In this document: piece after piece, positions 1 to 8,836 of the stretch
Layout: each line of letters opens with the position of its first letter
Position numbering within the stretch: position 1 is the first letter of the stretch
NCBI GenBank assembly: GCA_026707225.1
Contig: JAPOXG010000095.1
Coordinates: forward strand, 62,001 to 126,000
Source of the DNA: Chloroflexota bacterium
GTDB taxonomy: Bacteria; Chloroflexota; Anaerolineae; Aggregatilineales; Phototrophicaceae
Direction: 5' to 3'
DNA: 64,000 nt
The notes under the pieces: generated by a model
What the model was told of the DNA's origin: nothing
Seen by the model: the letters and a program-made list of their open reading frames with translations, nothing else
Databases searched by the model: none
Program-made: the position numbers and the translations under genes

Positions 1-229
1 CGATCCCAACCTGAATCGCGCGTCCGCCCAAGGAGGCGATGTTGGCCGCGGGATTGGCGGCGCCCCCGGCGATGTAACGCTTTGACTCCAGTTCGAGAAC
101 GGGGACCGGCGCCTCGCGGCTCATACGGGTCACGCGACCGGTGATGTATTCGTCCAGGATGACATCGCCGATCACAAGTACGGTGCGGTCTGCCAGGCTC
201 GCGACATGAGACTTCAACAGCGTTGACAT
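1..229 (-). CDS. hldE: D-glycero-beta-D-manno-heptose-7-phosphate kinase, partial (3' end outside window)
   Basis: Reading leftward from an ATG at 229, the frame stays open to the window edge (76 codons). The translation carries the N-terminal marks of the RfaE/HldE domain I kinase of the PfkB family: VLVIGDVILDEY at residues 18-29, SREAPVPVLELE at 37-48 and the Gly/Ala-rich IAGGAANPAANIASLGG at 53-69. Family knowledge: the enzyme phosphorylates D-glycero-D-manno-heptose 7-phosphate at C1 on the way to ADP- or GDP-heptose. It follows the GT9-GT26 gene by 78 bases in the same direction, and GT9 is the heptosyltransferase family, so the two probably serve one heptose-containing glycan. Whether the second (adenylyltransferase) HldE domain is present cannot be seen. 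No clear ribosome binding site. Confidence 0.8.
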   Translation of the reverse strand, partial: MSTLLKSHVASLADRTVLVIGDVILDEYITGRVTRMSREAPVPVLELESKRYIAGGAANPAANIASLGGRAIQVGI

Positions 230-307
230 TCTTGGGCGGATGTCCTTTGCGAATTATCAAATCGATAGTTTACTGTAAAGGAAACGCGATACAAACAGTG
301 TGTTTAC

Positions 308-2149
308 TTAGGGCTTTTCCCCTGCCTTCTGCCGCAGAACCGCGAGCGCAAATCGAGGCAGGCGGAGCATTCGTCTTAGCCGCCAGGGTTGGCGCAGCAG
401 GCGGTATAGCCACTCGAGGCCGCGCGCGCGCATCCATTGCGGCGCACGGGGCACGACGCCAGCGATAAAGTCGAGCGATCCGCCGATGCCCATCGCCATC
501 GCCACATCCAGACGCGGAAGATTGCGGGCGATCCATTTGTCCTGATTCGGCGCGCCATAGGCGACCAGCAAGATATCGGCTCCGCTGGCGTTGATTCTGG
601 AGACGATTTCATCTTCTTCAGACGGGGCCGGGCTGCCGCCATAGCTGCCGGCGATGATGAGCCCCGGCTGCTGCTCGCGCAGAATGGCGGCCGCGCGCTC
701 GGCGATTCCTTCAGCCGCGCCGAGCAAGAAAAGCTTCCAGCCTTTTTGTGCCGCATGACGCGCGATCAAGGGCACGCCGTCCGAGCCGGTAACGCGTTCC
801 GGTATTGGCGCGCCCAGATGCCGGCTCGCCCAAAGCAAGCCGACGCCGTCCGCGACACAGATTTCGGCTCGATTCAGGATGTTGAAGAAAATGGGATCGG
901 CTTGCGCGATCATGATAAATTCGGGATTCACCGTGCAAACATGCCGCGCGCTTCCGCCCGCCGCCACCCATGAACCTATCCGCCGCATCCAGCTGTCATA
1001 AGTGATGGCGTCGATCGGCACACCCAGTACCTTCAAGCGGGGTTCAGCCTTGGGGGGCGCGGTCTCGGCTAGGGTCCTCCCTCTTGGAAAGGATTCTGCG
1101 TCGGCGGCATCGAGGAGGTTGCGCGCTGCCGCCAGCACCCGCTCCGGGCGCAGTAGTTTCATGCAAGTGCGCGCCTCGCAGCCTGCGCGCGCGCCAATCC
1201 CATGCCCGACATAGCTGCATGGGCTGCATTCCACGCCGCTGCTGAGCACCGTTGCAGGACCGCCAGCGGTCCAGGGACTCCAGGCATCGGGGTTGCTGGG
1301 TCCGAAAATGCTCAAGACGGGACTGCCGGCCGCGGCGGCAATGTGCATCACGCCGCTGTCCGCGCCGATGAACAGATCCGCGTTGGCGATGACATCGGCG
1401 AGCTGCGGCAGGCTGGTCGCGCCAATCAGATTTGTCGGCTTCTGTTCCAGCAGATTTTCGACCCGATCCCCGTTATCTTCTGGCTGGCCAACCAGGACGA
1501 TCTCTGCGCCGCGCTCTTGTTGAAGGCCGCGAGCGACCGCGGCGAAACCCTCGGCGGACCAGCGCCGCGCGTTACTATAGCCGCCGCTCCCCGCGTGTAT
1601 GATGACGCAGGGGTGCCCGCTTGCTGGCAGGGCCAGGGCGGATATTGCCTCGCGCTTGACTTGAGCCGGACGCGCGCAGCCGCTCGCCCCCAAGAGCGCC
1701 ACCAGATCAAGCCAGTATTGCGCCTGGTGCCGGGCGCCGAATCCTTCATCATCGACTGCGTCGGTGAGGAAGCCAATGTTCTGATTTTTCAAACCGATGA
1801 TACGACGGGCGCCGCTGGCTTTCGCTAGAATCCAGAATTTGAAGACGCCAACGCGAAACGTGAAGTGATGGAAGAAAACGACCGCCTCGTATTTCCGCGC
1901 GCGCAATGTTAAAAGCATGCGCAGGTTCGGCAAAGAGAATACTTCACGGCTGGCGCTGCCACCGCCGCGGCTGAAAGGAATCAGGCGGTTGACCAATCCC
2001 GATGGCATCAGCGGCAGCGCATGTTCCGAGGCCAATAGATCAATCTGAGATTTTGGACGGGATTCACGCAATGCGGCTATCGCCGGCGTGGTCAATACCA
2101 GGTCGCCGATATCCGCCAACTGGACCAGAAGAATGCGTTCGTTCGCCAT
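308..2149 (-). CDS. Fused glycosyltransferase: GT9 heptosyltransferase domain plus GT26 WecG/TagA/CpsF domain
   Basis: A single 613-residue frame contains two complete glycosyltransferases. Residues 1-347 are a GT9 (ADP-heptose:glycan heptosyltransferase) unit: LLVQLADIGDLVLTTPAI near the N-terminus, HAGSGG at 185-190, and the nucleotide-binding IGADSGVMHIAAAAGSP at 261-277. After a 25-residue Pro/Ala-rich linker, residues 373-600 are a GT26 unit (WecG/TagA/CpsF): VLGVPID, VNPEF at 407-411, ADGVG at 433-437, RVTGSD at 452-457, YGAPNQDKWI near 531. GT26 enzymes add N-acetylmannosamine(uronate) or similar sugars to lipid-linked acceptors. Separately these families are about 340 and 250 residues, so neither half is truncated. 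The gene lies 33 bases after the GT4 gene and before hldE. The amino-terminal ATG has no strong ribosome binding site, which fits translation from an operon mRNA. Confidence 0.88.
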   Translation of the reverse strand: MANERILLVQLADIGDLVLTTPAIAALRESRPKSQIDLLASEHALPLMPSGLVNRLIPFSRGGGSASREVFSLPNLRMLLTLRARKYEAVVFFHHFTFRVGVFKFWILAKASGARRIIGLKNQNIGFLTDAVDDEGFGARHQAQYWLDLVALLGASGCARPAQVKREAISALALPASGHPCVIIHAGSGGYSNARRWSAEGFAAVARGLQQERGAEIVLVGQPEDNGDRVENLLEQKPTNLIGATSLPQLADVIANADLFIGADSGVMHIAAAAGSPVLSIFGPSNPDAWSPWTAGGPATVLSSGVECSPCSYVGHGIGARAGCEARTCMKLLRPERVLAAARNLLDAADAESFPRGRTLAETAPPKAEPRLKVLGVPIDAITYDSWMRRIGSWVAAGGSARHVCTVNPEFIMIAQADPIFFNILNRAEICVADGVGLLWASRHLGAPIPERVTGSDGVPLIARHAAQKGWKLFLLGAAEGIAERAAAILREQQPGLIIAGSYGGSPAPSEEDEIVSRINASGADILLVAYGAPNQDKWIARNLPRLDVAMAMGIGGSLDFIAGVVPRAPQWMRARGLEWLYRLLRQPWRLRRMLRLPRFALAVLRQKAGEKP

Positions 2150-2182
2150 TGTATTCGCTGCGGCTCGCCCAATGCCATTCTA

Positions 2183-3322
2183 TCAGATTGGCGAGCGACT
2201 GTTGCTGGCGCGTCTGCCCAGCTCGTCTAACGATACCATCACGTGCTCTGCCGCCGCGTCCCAGGTAAATCGTTTCGCCCGCTGGATGCCGCGCTCGCTT
2301 AGCAGCTCTCTCAGGGCGGCATCGTCGCTGCAGCGCCCCATCGCCTCCGCAATCGCTGCTACGTCTAGCGGATCGACCAGCAAGCCGGCGTCGCCGACCA
2401 GCTCCGGCAGGCTGGATGTTTGGCTGGCGATGACTGGCGTGCCGCAATGCATCGCTTCCACCGCCGGGAAGCCAAACCCTTCATACAGGCTGGGGAAGAC
2501 CAAGGCGATCGCCCCGGCCAGCAAGCCGCCCTTGTCCGCCTCGTCAACGTAGCCGGTGACGATTACATTCGTCGCGCCTTCCAGCCAGGATGCGTCAAAA
2601 TGCCAGCCCTCCCCGCCGGCGAGCGCCAGCGCAGTAGCGTCATCGTCATGTTCTCGCTGCCAACTCCGGAAGGCTTTCACGATCCGCTCTATATTTTTGC
2701 GCGGTTGCAGCGTGCCGATGAAGATGAAGTAGCGCGCGGGCAGCTGATACTTGGCGCGCGCCGATTTAATGTCTTGGGCGGATGATTTCCGAATGGCGCC
2801 GTCAACCCCTGGATAAACGACTCGTATTTTGTCGGTCCTCGTGCCGTAAAACCGGCTGAGATCGGCCGCAGTCGCCTCGCTGTCCGCCAACACGAGCGCC
2901 GCTCGCTGCTGACTGTATCGCGTGCTGAGCTCCAGATAGGCGCGCTGGACCCTCGAATGCGCCTTGGGGAAGTGCCTGTATCCCAAATCGTGCACCGTTA
3001 CCAAGCCTGCGCCGGGAAAGGCGAATGGCAGGGTATGCGCCGGCACAAAGGTGATATCGGGTCGCGTTCGCTGCAAAGCCGCGGCAAAACGCAGATGAGT
3101 CCACAGCCGCGGAAAGGGAATGACGATTTCTTTGACATAATCAGAAGTCGCGAAGAGGCCCATCGGTGGCGCATCACGAAAATAGAGCGACAAATGATAT
3201 GGCGCCGGTCTAGATTCGTTCGCGGCGATTAGCGATTGAATCAGCCGCAGGGCGTAATGCTCTGTACCCGTCGGCTCTGGTCTCGTGGTTCTGCTGGCGT
3301 CAATCGCGATTCGGAGCGACAT
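2183..3322 (-). CDS. GT4-family glycosyltransferase
   Basis: The 379-residue product is a GT-B fold retaining glycosyltransferase of family GT4. Visible marks are the GTG-like acceptor region near the N-terminus, FIGTLQPRKN at 201-210 (the hinge leading into the C-terminal Rossmann half) and the donor-binding E-x7-E signature FPSLYEGFGFPAVEA at 276-290, followed by GTPVIAS and LPELVGDAGLLVDP. The donor sugar cannot be deduced. It lies 51 bases behind the nucleotide-sugar dehydrogenase and 33 bases ahead of the GT9-GT26 gene on the same strand, so it most likely adds one residue of the same surface glycan on the cytoplasmic side. No transmembrane segment is evident. Confidence 0.88.
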   Translation of the reverse strand: MSLRIAIDASRTTRPEPTGTEHYALRLIQSLIAANESRPAPYHLSLYFRDAPPMGLFATSDYVKEIVIPFPRLWTHLRFAAALQRTRPDITFVPAHTLPFAFPGAGLVTVHDLGYRHFPKAHSRVQRAYLELSTRYSQQRAALVLADSEATAADLSRFYGTRTDKIRVVYPGVDGAIRKSSAQDIKSARAKYQLPARYFIFIGTLQPRKNIERIVKAFRSWQREHDDDATALALAGGEGWHFDASWLEGATNVIVTGYVDEADKGGLLAGAIALVFPSLYEGFGFPAVEAMHCGTPVIASQTSSLPELVGDAGLLVDPLDVAAIAEAMGRCSDDAALRELLSERGIQRAKRFTWDAAAEHVMVSLDELGRRASNSRSPI

Positions 3323-3373
3323 CAGAAAATTTATGGTTGTGGACGGTTCGCGACTGATCGCTGGGACGGCGCG

Positions 3374-4684
3374 TCATAAGCTGATGATATGCCCCCGGCC
3401 GCGGTCGCTGTATACGTGGCGGGTGTCTACGATGACGTGGCTGTTCCGCGAAATCTCATCCCAATCAAAGACGCTATGATCGGTGACAATGACCACGCAA
3501 TGCGCTTCACGCAGGAGCTGCAAATCATAGTCCTTTGACTGCATGAGCAGATCGCTCTCCAGGTTAATCTGCGGCACGTGTGGATCGTGATAGTCGACTA
3601 CCGCCCCGCGCTGTCGCAGCAGGCTGATGATATCCAGTGCCGGGCTCTCGCGCACGTCATCGACGTTTCGCTTGTAGGCGACGCCCAGAATCAAGATGCG
3701 CGAACCACGCACGGCGCGTTCCTGATTGTTCAGCGCTTCGGTGATCTTGTTCGCGACATAGTAGGGCATCGAGGTGTTCACTTCGCTCGCCAATTCGATA
3801 AAGCGGGCGTTGTAGTTAAGCGTCTTGAGCTTCCAACTCAGATAAAGCGGATCCACCGGAATGCAGTGCCCGCCAAGGCCTGGGCCGGGATAGAAGGGCA
3901 TGTAGCCGAAGGGTTTGGTGGCGGCAGCTTGAATCACTTCCCAAACATCGATATCTAGTTTGTCGCACATCAGCGCCATTTCGTTGACGAGCCCGATATT
4001 CACCGCGCGAAAGGTGTTCTCCAGCAATTTGACCATTTCCGCCGCCGTCGGCGAGGACACAGCGATGACCTGATCGACAGCCGAGCGATAGAGCTCAATG
4101 GCGACTTCGGTGCAATCGGCGGTGATGCCGCCGACCACCTTGGGCGTGTTGCGAACAGAATACATTGCATTGCCCGGGTCGATTCGTTCTGGCGAGTAGG
4201 CGATGAAGATGTCTTCGCCGACGGTAAGGTCATCGCCGACGATCTCCGGCAAAATGATTTCTTCAGTCGTTCCGGGATAGGTCGTGCTTTCCAGCACGAT
4301 CAGCATGCCGGGCCGGCGGATCTCGGCGATCGACCGCGCCGCCTGGACGATGAATGCCATATCCGGATCGCGCGTTTTCCGCAGGGGCGTCGGCACGCAG
4401 ATGCTGATGGCATCGGCTTTTCGCAGCTCGCCGTAACAGTTGGTCGCGCAGAACTTGCCATTGCCGACAAGATTGCCGACGCGCTCGCTGGAGACATCGT
4501 CAATATAGCTTAGGCCGCCGTTGATCTGTTGTACTTTCTCGACGTCGACATCCATGCCGATGACGCGAAAGCCCGCTTCCGCGAATTCGACCGCCAGCGG
4601 CAGACCAACATAGCCCAAGCCAACCACCGCGATCCGCGCTTCGCGGGCAGCGATCTTATGCCGTAGATCTTCTTTGCAACCCAT
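3374..4684 (-). CDS. UDP-N-acetyl-hexosamine / nucleotide-sugar 6-dehydrogenase (WecC/WbpA-like)
   Basis: The product oxidises C6 of a UDP-sugar to the uronic acid with two NAD molecules. It shows the N-terminal NAD-binding motif VVGLGYVGLPLA at about residues 20-31, the central EMVKLLENTFRAVNIGLVNE helix near 216-235, and the catalytic cysteine in GLGGHCIPVDP (Cys 274). The sequence resembles the WecC/WbpA/TviB branch acting on UDP-HexNAc more than plain UDP-glucose dehydrogenase, but the substrate is inferred. An ATG exists 21 bases upstream at 4705; the ATG at 4684 is preferred because AAGGGA sits just ahead of it and a TATAAT box at 4718-4723 would leave almost no leader for the longer form. 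First gene of the glycan operon; its product would feed the glycosyltransferases that follow. Confidence 0.88.
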   Translation of the reverse strand: MGCKEDLRHKIAAREARIAVVGLGYVGLPLAVEFAEAGFRVIGMDVDVEKVQQINGGLSYIDDVSSERVGNLVGNGKFCATNCYGELRKADAISICVPTPLRKTRDPDMAFIVQAARSIAEIRRPGMLIVLESTTYPGTTEEIILPEIVGDDLTVGEDIFIAYSPERIDPGNAMYSVRNTPKVVGGITADCTEVAIELYRSAVDQVIAVSSPTAAEMVKLLENTFRAVNIGLVNEMALMCDKLDIDVWEVIQAAATKPFGYMPFYPGPGLGGHCIPVDPLYLSWKLKTLNYNARFIELASEVNTSMPYYVANKITEALNNQERAVRGSRILILGVAYKRNVDDVRESPALDIISLLRQRGAVVDYHDPHVPQINLESDLLMQSKDYDLQLLREAHCVVIVTDHSVFDWDEISRNSHVIVDTRHVYSDRGRGHIISL

Positions 4685-4710
4685 GCGTTCCCTTAGACAG
4701 ACCATTCGCC

Positions 4711-4746
4711 CAGCGCGATTATAGTATGCTCATTGTACACGCTACA
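4711..4746 (-). promoter_or_regulatory. Predicted promoter of the glycan operon
   Basis: On the minus strand a perfect -10 hexamer TATAAT lies at 4723-4718, about 34 bases before the preferred start of the nucleotide-sugar dehydrogenase. The -35 region at 17-18 bases spacing is poor, so this is a -10-driven guess. It occupies the 70-base gap between the ABC permease gene and the glycan genes, which are transcribed in the same direction and might also be read through. Confidence 0.35.
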
Positions 4747-4754
4747 GGTTGAAA

Positions 4755-5588
4755 TCAGCGAATGCCGCTGCGGGCGAAGCTTTCCACGAATTGCCGTTGG
4801 AACAACAAGAACAGGATAACGAGCGGCGCGATGACGATCAGCGTGCCGGCCATCAACTGCCCGTAAAAGGCGCCTTGATCAGTCGTCTTGATGAGCTTGT
4901 TCAGCCCCACGGTCAGCGGGCGGATCCCCTCCGAGCGCGTGATGATAAAGGGCCAGAGGAACTCATTCCAATGCGTGCTGACGGAGACCAGCGCGAAGGC
5001 CAAGTAGGCTGGTATGGCGTTTGTCACATAGACATGCCGAATGACTTGCGCGAGATTGGCGCCGTCAATCCGCGCCGCTTCTTCCAGCTCGATGGGAACC
5101 TCGCGAAAGGTTTGGCGTAGAAGCAGCACGCCAAAGGCCGAGCCCCAGTAGGGAATCATCAGCGCGATGCGCGTATCAAAAAGCCCAAGCGTATTGATCA
5201 TGCGAAAATTCTGCACCAGCAAGACGCCAGAGGGGATCATCAACTGCAAGAGAATCACTATCAGCAGCAGGTCGCGCCCCAAAAAGCGCATGCGCGCGAA
5301 GGCGTAGGCGGCGCCAGTCACCGTGACCAGTTGGACGAGCAAGACGCCGGCGACGAAAATGATGCTGTTGATGTAGTGCAAGCTCCAGGGCGCGATCACA
5401 AAGGCGCGCTGGTAATTCTCAAATGTCAGTTCGCTGCCGAAAAAGATATTGCCCTTCGTTACCGGTTCGGTCTCGGGCCGCAGGCTGACCAGCAGCGTGA
5501 AGATCAGCGGGATGAGAAACAAGATCGCGATGACCGTTTTCGTCACCGACGCAATTTGACGCAAGAGGCCTCCAGAACGGCTACTCAA
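4755..5588 (-). CDS. Sugar ABC transporter permease, MalG/UgpE type
   Basis: A 277-residue inner-membrane protein with about six hydrophobic segments. It has the MalG/UgpE-type N-terminus (first helix, then a short SLRPETEPV periplasmic-side segment) and the ATPase-contacting EAA loop as EAARIDGANLAQVIRHVYV at about residues 176-194. It pairs with the next permease upstream to form the translocation pore of a family-1 carbohydrate importer. The start is a TTG at 5588 that overlaps the TGA stop of the upstream permease (TTGA), preceded by GATGAGGG, a typical coupled start. No ATPase gene is in this cluster; Chloroflexota importers of this class often share an MsmK/UgpC-type ATPase encoded elsewhere. 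Confidence 0.9.
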   Translation of the reverse strand: MSSRSGGLLRQIASVTKTVIAILFLIPLIFTLLVSLRPETEPVTKGNIFFGSELTFENYQRAFVIAPWSLHYINSIIFVAGVLLVQLVTVTGAAYAFARMRFLGRDLLLIVILLQLMIPSGVLLVQNFRMINTLGLFDTRIALMIPYWGSAFGVLLLRQTFREVPIELEEAARIDGANLAQVIRHVYVTNAIPAYLAFALVSVSTHWNEFLWPFIITRSEGIRPLTVGLNKLIKTTDQGAFYGQLMAGTLIVIAPLVILFLLFQRQFVESFARSGIR

Positions 5589-6502
5589 TTGCCCTCATCC
5601 CGCTCAAACAGCAAAAAATTGGCGATGGTAAATGTCAGCACGACGCCGATGAGCACAATCGTCATGGCGTTAACATAGCCCCAATTCCGCCGTTCCGATA
5701 TGTTTTGGAAGATCAGATAGAGCAGCAGATTCGCCGAATCGTTCGGTCCGCCCTCGCCAAGCGCCTGCAACTGCTCAACCGTCTGAAAGGCGAAGATGAA
5801 AGAAATGACGATGACGAACAGAAGCGTACGCCGAAGCAATGGCAGCGTGAGCGAGGCGAACTGCTGCAAATCGCTGGCGCCGTCCAGTGAGGCTGATTCA
5901 TAAATGTCGCGCGGGATATGCTGCAAACCAGCTAGAAAGAATATCATGAAGTAGCCGGCCTGCTTCCAGATATTGACGATGATCACCGAAAGCAGCGCCA
6001 GGTTGCGGTCGCCCAGCCAGTTCAGCCCGGGATGGCCCAGGGATTTCAAGACGGCGTTTGCCAGCCCGATGCTGTCGGAGAAGATGAAGGACCAGATGCT
6101 GGCGGCGCCGATGAGCGGCAGCAGCGACGGATAGAATACCGCGAAGCGCCAAAGGCCGCGCAGCGGCTGCTTGTGATTGAGCAGCAGCGCCAGCAGCAGG
6201 CCCAGCGGCACGCCGATGACGACCGTCGCCAGGGCGAAGACGATCGTATTGCGGAAGGCGCGCCGGAAACGCGCGCCCATATAATGCGACTCATCGAAGA
6301 GATCTTGGAAGTTCTGCAAGCCGACGTAATCGGGCGCTTTACCGGCGGCGTTGAGGCCCCGCGCCGGTCGATGCAGGCTGTCGGTCACCGTCTTGATCGC
6401 GGGCAGGACGTTGAACATCAGCACCAGAATCAAGGTTGGCGCGATCAGCAGATAGGGCTGCAAATGCGAAAAAAACGAATGACGCGGCGATTGCGCGCGC
6501 AT
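5585..6502 (-). CDS. Sugar ABC transporter permease, MalF/UgpA type
   Basis: A 305-residue membrane permease with the MalF/UgpA pattern: first helix LLIAPTLILVLMFNVLPAI, a folded extracytoplasmic stretch mentioning YVGLQNFQDLFDE, and the EAA-type loop YESASLDGASDLQQFASLTLP near residue 210. The ATG at 6502 is preferred; the frame stays open upstream to a TTG at 6565 but that extension (rich in Arg and Ser) does not look like this family. The gene lies 69 bases after the binding-protein gene and overlaps the next permease by four bases, so binding protein, permease and permease are probably one transcript. Confidence 0.9.
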   Translation of the reverse strand: MRAQSPRHSFFSHLQPYLLIAPTLILVLMFNVLPAIKTVTDSLHRPARGLNAAGKAPDYVGLQNFQDLFDESHYMGARFRRAFRNTIVFALATVVIGVPLGLLLALLLNHKQPLRGLWRFAVFYPSLLPLIGAASIWSFIFSDSIGLANAVLKSLGHPGLNWLGDRNLALLSVIIVNIWKQAGYFMIFFLAGLQHIPRDIYESASLDGASDLQQFASLTLPLLRRTLLFVIVISFIFAFQTVEQLQALGEGGPNDSANLLLYLIFQNISERRNWGYVNAMTIVLIGVVLTFTIANFLLFERDEGN

Positions 6503-6571
6503 GCAAGAGCCTGCTATTGGATCGGAGCGGAAAAGAAGAGGGCGAGCTTCGTCGTACGCCCTCAAATCGCC

Positions 6572-7876
6572 TTACTTATATTCGGCGAGGATGCCGTCGA
6601 TTTGCGCCTGCGCTGCGTCCATCGCCGCCTGCGCGTCCTCCGATTCGCCGGTCAGGATGCTTTCCAGCGTCTTGTTGATGATGCCCTGGATGGTGATGGT
6701 GGCATAGCTGGAGAATTCCTTGTCGGCGTGCTGCAACTGATCGCGCGCAACGCCGTACTGCGCGTATTCCATCGCGCGCGAGGCCAGTGGCTCGGTCTCC
6801 CAAGCGGTCGCGTTTGAGGCGATGTAGCCCGTGGTCGCGCCCCAATCGGACTGAATCTCTGGTGAGGACAGGAACAGCACCCACTTCCAGATCGCATCCA
6901 GTTCCTCTTTGGATTTGCTGCCGTCATCAAAGATGTAGAGATTGCCGCCGCCAGTGGGCGAGCCATAGCCAGTGCCGTCTTCGCCCGCCGGGCCGCTGGG
7001 AAGATACCAAACGCCGACTTCAAAGTCCGCGCCATCGAGAATGCGGCTCAGATTGCCCGTCGTGTGGTAGATCATCGCCGCTTGACCAGCCAGGAAGGCG
7101 ACCGGCGTATCGCCCCAGGCGGCGCCGCCCGCTGGACCCACGCCAAGATCCGTGCCCAATGACCGCACAAACTCGACTGCGGCCACCGCTTCCGGCGTAT
7201 TGAAGTAGACTTTGGTCGGGTCATCGCTGACGATATTTTGCCCATAGGCGATGGCGAAGCTTTGATACATCCAAATGGGGAAGCCCCCGGCGACCGGCAC
7301 CAGCAAACCATCGCGTTCGTCGGTGGTCAAAGCCTGCGCGATTTCGACTAGCTCGGCGTTGTTGGTCGGCGGTGAATCGTAGCCGGCCTCCGCCAGCAGA
7401 TCGGCATTGTAGTAGAGGATCGGCGTGCTGCGCTGGAAGGGAATCGACCAGACCGTGCCCATTTCATCGATGCCGTTCGCCATCAAAGCTGGGAAGAAGT
7501 CGCTGATATAGGCGCCGCCGTCTGCCATCGCGTCGATGAAGGTCTGCGCTGGCACAATATAGCCTTCTTCGGCAAAGCTATAGAGATCGATCGACAGCAT
7601 CACCGCGACATCGGGTCCGGCGCCGCCACCCTGCAATTCGGTGAGGATCGTATTGCGCGTATCTGTGTAGCTGCCGGAGAACACGGAATTGATGGTGATG
7701 CCGGGATTTTCTTCCTGGAACATATCGGCGTAGCGCTGAAAGATGCCTTCGGCGTCGTTGGCGGTGGCCGAGGGGAAGTAGAAATCAATGACGATGTCAT
7801 CATGCGCCAAGGCGGCGCCAGAGACGAAGAGCGCCAGCAGCGTGAACAGAATCATCACTCTGATTTGATGGTTCAT
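6572..7876 (-). CDS. Family-1 extracellular sugar-binding protein of an ABC importer
   Basis: A 434-residue secreted binding protein. Residues 1-24 form a signal peptide (MNHQIRVMILFTLLALFVSGAALA) without a lipobox cysteine, after which the mature chain begins DDIVIDFYFPSATANDAEG, the usual first strand of SBP family 1 (UgpB/MalE-like). Other marks are GGAGPDVAVM near residue 100, AAMIYHTTGN near 295 and the C-terminal WKWVLFLSSPEIQ segment. The start at 7876 is fixed by a strong AGGAG box seven bases upstream; the open frame continues farther but is not translated as a signal. Substrate probably a sugar, oligosaccharide or glycerol phosphate diester; it cannot be narrowed further. Heads the importer operon with the two permeases downstream. 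Confidence 0.9.
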   Translation of the reverse strand: MNHQIRVMILFTLLALFVSGAALAHDDIVIDFYFPSATANDAEGIFQRYADMFQEENPGITINSVFSGSYTDTRNTILTELQGGGAGPDVAVMLSIDLYSFAEEGYIVPAQTFIDAMADGGAYISDFFPALMANGIDEMGTVWSIPFQRSTPILYYNADLLAEAGYDSPPTNNAELVEIAQALTTDERDGLLVPVAGGFPIWMYQSFAIAYGQNIVSDDPTKVYFNTPEAVAAVEFVRSLGTDLGVGPAGGAAWGDTPVAFLAGQAAMIYHTTGNLSRILDGADFEVGVWYLPSGPAGEDGTGYGSPTGGGNLYIFDDGSKSKEELDAIWKWVLFLSSPEIQSDWGATTGYIASNATAWETEPLASRAMEYAQYGVARDQLQHADKEFSSYATITIQGIINKTLESILTGESEDAQAAMDAAQAQIDGILAEYK

Positions 7877-8018
7877 TTCGATTCTCCTATGTCTATGACA
7901 TGCGGTTGGACGCAGCAGAACGATACTGCGCGGCATCATACCGTCGCGGGGTTAAGCTTGCATTATGACGAGCATAACGATTGCGAGCGCCATGCGCAAA
8001 CTTCGCGACACTGCAGCT

Positions 8019-8825
8019 TCAGACGCCGATGTCGCGTCTTTCGTAGCGATAAAGCGACGCCAGCAGCAAGACCCCGGACAAGATGACAAAGCCGGCGATA
8101 TGGGGCCAGATGAAGCCCTGGGCCAGGATGTCACCGGTGTTGTAATAGGTCAAAAAGGAGACGGCGCCGATGGGCTCGGCAACGGTGCCTTCGGCGGCTA
8201 AACCAATCGTCTGCAGCATGTAGCTGGCGATGACGAAGGCGGTGACGATGCCCAGCGCGACCATCCGCCGGCGCGCCAGCACGGCGATCAGCATGGTCGC
8301 CGCCATGATGAAGACCATCAGCGGGATGAGATAGAAGGTAACTTCCGCCAGGCGCAAAGCATCCAATTCGACGCCGCCGAGAATCACGCCGATATGTAGC
8401 CCCAGGTAGATCAGGATTACAACGCCGACGCAGCTGACGCCGTAGGCGAGGAACTTCTCGATGACGACGCGCGCTCGCTCCACCGGCAGGCTGAGCAGGA
8501 CGTCCATCGTGCCGTTATCCTCTTCGTTCGCCGTGATGCGCATGCCCATGACGACCGGATACACGGCAAAGATGAGCGCCGATTTGCCGAAGAAGCCGAT
8601 GGCGACGAATCCCTCGTTTGTGGCGAAAACTTCCAGGTCTTTGCCAACGCCGATCATGGCGAGAATCACGGGCGGGAAACTCTCCAGCAGCTTTTGCATA
8701 TCTTGCATATTGAATAGCGGCACCATGATGACGACGAGAAGCCCCATCGCCGACAAACCGATGCCCCAATAAACCATTTGCTTCCAGGTCGTCTTCAATG
8801 TCTCGAGGAATACAGCACCAATCAT
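8019..8825 (-). CDS. ABC-2 type exporter permease (second copy)
   Basis: A 268-residue membrane protein with about six hydrophobic helices and the ABC-2 layout: N-terminal helix (TTWKQMVYWGIGLSAMGLL), a cytoplasm-facing ANEEDNGTMDVLLSLPVERARVVIEKFLAYG coupling segment near residues 98-128, and a C-terminal helix ending YERRDIGV. A clean AGGAGG lies seven bases before the ATG. It is a paralogue of the gene immediately upstream (same length, same coupling segment, same RDIGV tail), so the two probably form a heterodimeric pore with the adjoining ATPase. Cargo unknown; ABC-2 systems of this kind export lipids, drugs or peptides. Confidence 0.88.
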   Translation of the reverse strand: MIGAVFLETLKTTWKQMVYWGIGLSAMGLLVVIMVPLFNMQDMQKLLESFPPVILAMIGVGKDLEVFATNEGFVAIGFFGKSALIFAVYPVVMGMRITANEEDNGTMDVLLSLPVERARVVIEKFLAYGVSCVGVVILIYLGLHIGVILGGVELDALRLAEVTFYLIPLMVFIMAATMLIAVLARRRMVALGIVTAFVIASYMLQTIGLAAEGTVAEPIGAVSFLTYYNTGDILAQGFIWPHIAGFVILSGVLLLASLYRYERRDIGV

Positions 8826-8836
8826 TGCGCAGCCTC

